A stretch of 64,000 nucleotides of DNA. Origin: Alphaproteobacteria bacterium (GTDB lineage: Bacteria > Pseudomonadota > Alphaproteobacteria > Micavibrionales > Micavibrionaceae). A program made the position numbers and the translations under genes. The DNA lies in assembly GCA_003245575.1 (NCBI GenBank), contig QKCR01000022.1, positions 27,543-91,542 of the forward strand, given 5' to 3'. Below are positions 60,867 to 64,000 of the stretch, piece after piece. Numbering within the stretch: the stretch's first letter is position 1; the number at the start of each line of letters is the position of its first letter. The notes beneath the pieces are model-generated. The model saw only the letters and a list, made by a program, of their open reading frames with translations. It was not told where the DNA came from and searched no databases.

Positions 60867-62089
60867 GCCACGCGCATATTATGCACGAAGCCGTGATTTT
60901 CATCCCAGAGTGATTTTAAAACGCTGACTAATTTTTCAATGTGATGTTCCTGATGGACGGCTGTTGCGGTGAGACGCATGCGTTCTGTTCCGCGCGGGAC
61001 TGTCGGATAGTTAATCGGCTGAACATAGATATTGTGAGCATCCATCAACCAGTCGGTGATGGCTTTACAACATACGGAATCTCCGACGACGAGTGGTGTG
61101 ATGTGGCTTTCACCTTTCATGTAATTCAGTCCGGCATCGTCGAGTTTTGATTTCAAGAGTGCGACGTTTTTGCGAACTTGAAGACGTTCAATTTGGGATG
61201 TTTTTAAATGCTCAACGCTTGCGAGTGCTCCTGCGCATAGGGCGGGAGGCAGAGCGGTTGTGAAGATAAAGTTTCCCGAGTATGAGCGCACAGCGTCAAC
61301 GATGGATGCGTTTGCGGTGAAGAAACCACCCATCAAACCATAGGCTTTACCAAATGTTCCTTCGATAATATCAATACGGTCCATCAGGCCGCGTTCATCA
61401 GCGACACCGCCGCCTCTTGGGCCGTAAACACCGACAGCGTGGACTTCGTCGAGGTACGTCATTGCGCCGTATTTATCCGCAAGGTCACAGATTTGTTCTA
61501 TGGGTGCTATATCGCCTTCCATGGAATAAACAGATTCAAAGGCAATCAGTTTCGGGAGATTGACAGGGGCGGCTTTTAATAAATCTTCGAGATGTCCGAG
61601 ATCGTTGTGACGATAGATATGTTTCTGGGCTTTGCCTTCGCGGATGCCGTGGATCATGGAGGCATGGTTCAGTTCGTCCGAAAACACCTGACATTCCGGC
61701 AAGAGTTTGATGATGGTCGAGAGTGCGCCTTCGTTGGCGGTGTAGCCTGACGGGAAGACGAGGGCGGATTCTTTATTGTGCAAGTCAGCCAAAGAGTCTT
61801 CGAGGTCGACAACATATTTTGTTGTGCCTGAGATATTGCGTGTGCCGCCTGCGCCTGCGCCCGAACGGTTGATGGCGTCATGCATTGCGGTTAAAACTTT
61901 CGGGTGTTGTCCCATTCCGAGATAGTCATTGTTACACCAAACGGTGACCTTGCGGCTTGACCCATCAGGGGCATGATATATGGCATCAGGAAACTCGCCG
62001 ACCAGACGCTCCAGATTTGCGAAGACGCGGTAACGGCCTTCCTGTTTCAGGTCAGAAATTCTATCTTCGAAAAACTTGCGGTAATTCAT
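60863..62089 (-). CDS. hemA: 5-aminolevulinate synthase
   Basis: A 408-residue PLP enzyme that condenses glycine and succinyl-CoA, the first step of haem synthesis by the C4 (Shemin) route, which marks alphaproteobacteria. ATG 62089 ([11 protein letters not shown]) is chosen over 62188 because GGAG lies 6 nt upstream. Features: [90 protein letters not shown] and the Schiff-base lysine in [15 protein letters not shown]. Full length and intact. Confidence 0.95.
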   Translation of the reverse strand: MNYRKFFEDRISDLKQEGRYRVFANLERLVGEFPDAIYHAPDGSSRKVTVWCNNDYLGMGQHPKVLTAMHDAINRSGAGAGGTRNISGTTKYVVDLEDSLADLHNKESALVFPSGYTANEGALSTIIKLLPECQVFSDELNHASMIHGIREGKAQKHIYRHNDLGHLEDLLKAAPVNLPKLIAFESVYSMEGDIAPIEQICDLADKYGAMTYLDEVHAVGVYGPRGGGVADERGLMDRIDIIEGTFGKAYGLMGGFFTANASIVDAVRSYSGNFIFTTALPPALCAGALASVEHLKTSQIERLQVRKNVALLKSKLDDAGLNYMKGESHITPLVVGDSVCCKAITDWLMDAHNIYVQPINYPTVPRGTERMRLTATAVHQEHHIEKLVSVLKSLWDENHGFVHNMRVA

Positions 62090-62227
62090 CGGTGTCTCCG
62101 CTATCCCTTGTTTTGATTTTCCTAATTTATAGGATGTTTGATTGCTAAAGCCAAACAGAACTTGTCGAAATATACTCAGGTGCGTCATTTTTGTATTTTT
62201 TTAAGGTGCGTGTGTTATTGTGATCTC

Positions 62228-63172
62228 ATGATTATTGTCTTCGGTTCCCTGAATATGGATTTCATGATTTCCCTCGATCGTTTGCCGGTTGCGGGGGAGA
62301 CGGTTTTGTCGACAGAATACAAGCTGATGCCTGGGGGAAAAGGCGGAAATCAGTCTCTTGCTGCAGCGCGGTTCGGATCGAAAGTGGCTTTGATCGGGCG
62401 TGTCGGAACCGATAGTTACGGAAAAGATTTGCGAGAAAGTCTCAAATCCAACGGAGTCATGGTGTCAGGCGTCGCGTATTCTGATGATTTGCCCACCGGA
62501 TGTGCCATGGTGGCCAAGGAAGCGACAGGAGAGAACCAGATTATTGTGATGTCGGGGGCAAATGTTCAGGCTACGCATGAGCAAGTTCCTGATGAAATCC
62601 TGATTAAGCAAAATTTGCTGCTGATGCAGATGGAATTGCCTGTCGACCAGACGGTTACGCTTTTAACGCGGGCCAAAGCTCAAGGGCTTATTACTGTGCT
62701 TAATTTGGCTCCGGCTATTATGATTCCCAGAAAAGCTTTAGGTCATCTTGATTACTTGATTGTGAACAGCATCGAGGCAACGCAAATTGCTGAGAAATTA
62801 CAGCTGCCGACCGGAAATAATGCCGTGAAACTTGCGCAGGCATTGGCAATTGAAGGGCAAATGACTGTTATTGTGACGCTGGGCAAAAAAGGTTCGGTGG
62901 CGGTTACCAAAGACGGCGAGGCGTGGTCTGTTCCGATTATGCCGCTTGATCAATCCGAGGTTGTGGATATTACAGGGGCAGGGGATGCGTATTGCGGGAC
63001 ATTTTGTGCGGCAATCCATGAAGGTAAGTCTTTGCCCGAGGCTATGCGCTTTGCAAGCGTTGCCGGCAGTCTGACATGTTTGAAGCCGGGTACGCAGGAG
63101 GCCATGCCGTATCTGGATGATATACTCTCCCGTCTTGATGAAATGCCTCAAGCCGAGAAAATTTCTCTGTAA
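62228..63172 (+). CDS. Ribokinase-like PfkB-family kinase
   Basis: A 314-residue sugar kinase. ATG 62228 is used (MIIVFGSLNMDFMI); the frame extends to 62138, but the extra residues do not belong to the family. Ribokinase features: FGSLNMDFMISLDRLPVAGE, MPGGKGGNQSLAAARFGSKV, GRVGTDSYGKDLRESLKSNG and the catalytic DITGAGDAYCGTFCAAI. It is probably a ribokinase, but related kinases share all these motifs. It is divergent from hemA, with 138 bp between them. Confidence 0.86.
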   Translation: MIIVFGSLNMDFMISLDRLPVAGETVLSTEYKLMPGGKGGNQSLAAARFGSKVALIGRVGTDSYGKDLRESLKSNGVMVSGVAYSDDLPTGCAMVAKEATGENQIIVMSGANVQATHEQVPDEILIKQNLLLMQMELPVDQTVTLLTRAKAQGLITVLNLAPAIMIPRKALGHLDYLIVNSIEATQIAEKLQLPTGNNAVKLAQALAIEGQMTVIVTLGKKGSVAVTKDGEAWSVPIMPLDQSEVVDITGAGDAYCGTFCAAIHEGKSLPEAMRFASVAGSLTCLKPGTQEAMPYLDDILSRLDEMPQAEKISL

Positions 63173-63281
63173 TCTTTTGTCCCCTTCCTCGACATAACTT
63201 ACTGAATAAGTTTCCTTTTTTTCTTGCATCGCGGCATGTCCTGTGCTCTTTATTTTGTAAAATAAAATGCCGGGAGCAATA

Positions 63282-64000
63282 ATGCGTAACAAAGATCATG
63301 ATATGGCCTTTAAAGAGTATCGTGCGCAGCGATATTTCGATGAAAATGGCGATGAACAGTATTTTTCCTTGAAAGATTTATTCGGATTTGTGTCGACCAA
63401 AGATAAGCGGGCGGCCCTTGTAAAACGTTTCCCGAATTTGCTGCCCGAGACAATGGCTCAGGCACATTTGTTGGAGCAGGGGTATACGGCATCTGTTGAT
63501 GATTGGTTGGCAGCAAAGATTTCTAATCGACGGAATTCTGTTGTGCTTCTTGACGGAAATTTTCCACGCTCCCATATTCCTCATATCGAAGATATTGTCG
63601 GGCCTTGCCACAAAATTGACGGTGTCCAATATACCGGTGACTTTGTAGATGATATTGACAATCTGGATGAGAGTGATTTGGACCGGAGTAATCAAACATA
63701 TTACTTCATGCGTGGTACTCCGACGAATGCCATTCGTATGCGTTTTTCAAACGCGGCATTTCAAGGGACAGGAATTCGCATTGTTTCATTTCTGTTCGAG
63801 CGCGGGCAGGAAGAGTTGTTTAAGGAACATCTGACACGTATTCCTCCTATTCTTGATTGGATGGCGCAGGATGAAAGAATTGCAGGTATTCAAGTCGGTC
63901 ATAATATCTTTCAAACCTTTCCGAAGATTTCGGACATGGACGACTGGAGTGAGCGTCAGGATAGCTTGATGGCGGCTCTTAGTGCATCAGAGCGGAATCG
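63282..64000 (+). CDS. Hypothetical protein, 3' end beyond the window
   Basis: A gene open from ATG 63282 to the end of the window (239 codons visible), with GGGAGC before the ATG. The product starts MRNKDHDMAFKEYRAQRYFD and contains SLKDLFGFVSTKDKRAALVK and TYYFMRGTPTNAIRMRFSNA. No signal peptide or membrane segment, and no recognised family. Codon use is like the neighbours. The gap to the ribokinase-like gene (109 bp) is AT-rich and may hold a promoter. Confidence 0.7.
   Translation, partial: MRNKDHDMAFKEYRAQRYFDENGDEQYFSLKDLFGFVSTKDKRAALVKRFPNLLPETMAQAHLLEQGYTASVDDWLAAKISNRRNSVVLLDGNFPRSHIPHIEDIVGPCHKIDGVQYTGDFVDDIDNLDESDLDRSNQTYYFMRGTPTNAIRMRFSNAAFQGTGIRIVSFLFERGQEELFKEHLTRIPPILDWMAQDERIAGIQVGHNIFQTFPKISDMDDWSERQDSLMAALSASERN

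Overview
The window looks like a contiguous chromosomal piece of an alphaproteobacterium with moderate GC, free-living rather than reduced. The signs are: a split pntA (pntAa/pntAb) with pntB; a complete set of Cpa-type Tad pilus motor genes with a CtrA-type box (TTAA-N7-TTAA) in front of the pilin gene; a CpdR-like receiver; a succinyl-CoA-type 5-aminolevulinate synthase (hemA); and the recG / sdhE-mfd neighbourhood. A Micavibrio-like or other uncultured Rhodospirillales-type lineage would fit, but I cannot place the order from sequence reading alone. No IS element, prophage, CRISPR array or rRNA operon is visible.

Layout. 1-4034 (minus strand): proton-translocating transhydrogenase genes pntB (cut by the window edge), pntAb and pntAa, then an EAL phosphodiesterase. 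4327-6351 (plus): rpmJ, an mreB without mreCD, and a marC-family gene. 6534-17413: the Tad/Flp pilus locus: CtrA box, flp pilin, cpaA, cpaB, cpaC, cpaD, cpaE, cpaF, tadB, tadC, then convergent tadD and an extra protein with a secretin-N-like segment. No tadE/F/G-type minor pilin genes are here. 17539-20033: an AT-rich orphan gene beside tRNA-Val(GAC), then a cpdR-like receiver and a GT4 glycosyltransferase in one operon. 20097-24261: a secreted repeat protein, rluD, a membrane protein and a patch of small genes that includes an iron-box-controlled Cys-rich peptide, a 5'-truncated gene remnant and a small lipoprotein. 24424-31793: the cell-division genes ddl, ftsQ, ftsA and ftsZ, split by an inverted three-gene module (DUF2269, DUF4166, saccharopine-dehydrogenase-like). 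31858-36220 (minus): a TPR-like/DUF3142 pair and two RNA methyltransferases. 36270-41666: coaD, tRNA-Lys(TTT), a divergent response regulator/histidine kinase pair, a histidine phosphatase, a DUF502 protein and a pirin. 41700-49208: recG and two membrane proteins (minus) facing sdhE-mfd (plus). 49219-55315: two hypothetical proteins, an AmgK-like kinase, aspC and two patatin-like proteins. 55408-63172: a strong candidate small RNA, lysR, trxB, an ELM1-like gene, lrp, a PfkB kinase, tetR, hemA and a ribokinase-like gene. A partial unknown gene ends the window.

Most interesting non-obvious signals: (1) an about 83-nt candidate sRNA at 55408-55490 with its own promoter, two perfect hairpins, an exposed anti-Shine-Dalgarno CCUCCC and a strong terminator; (2) two tandem Fur-type operators over the promoter of a 71-residue Cys-rich protein that I cannot assign to a family; (3) an AT-rich gene with a HEPN-like R-x4-H motif that sits next to tRNA-Val and a 12-bp duplicate of the tRNA 3' half; (4) the three-gene unknown module inserted between ftsA and ftsZ.
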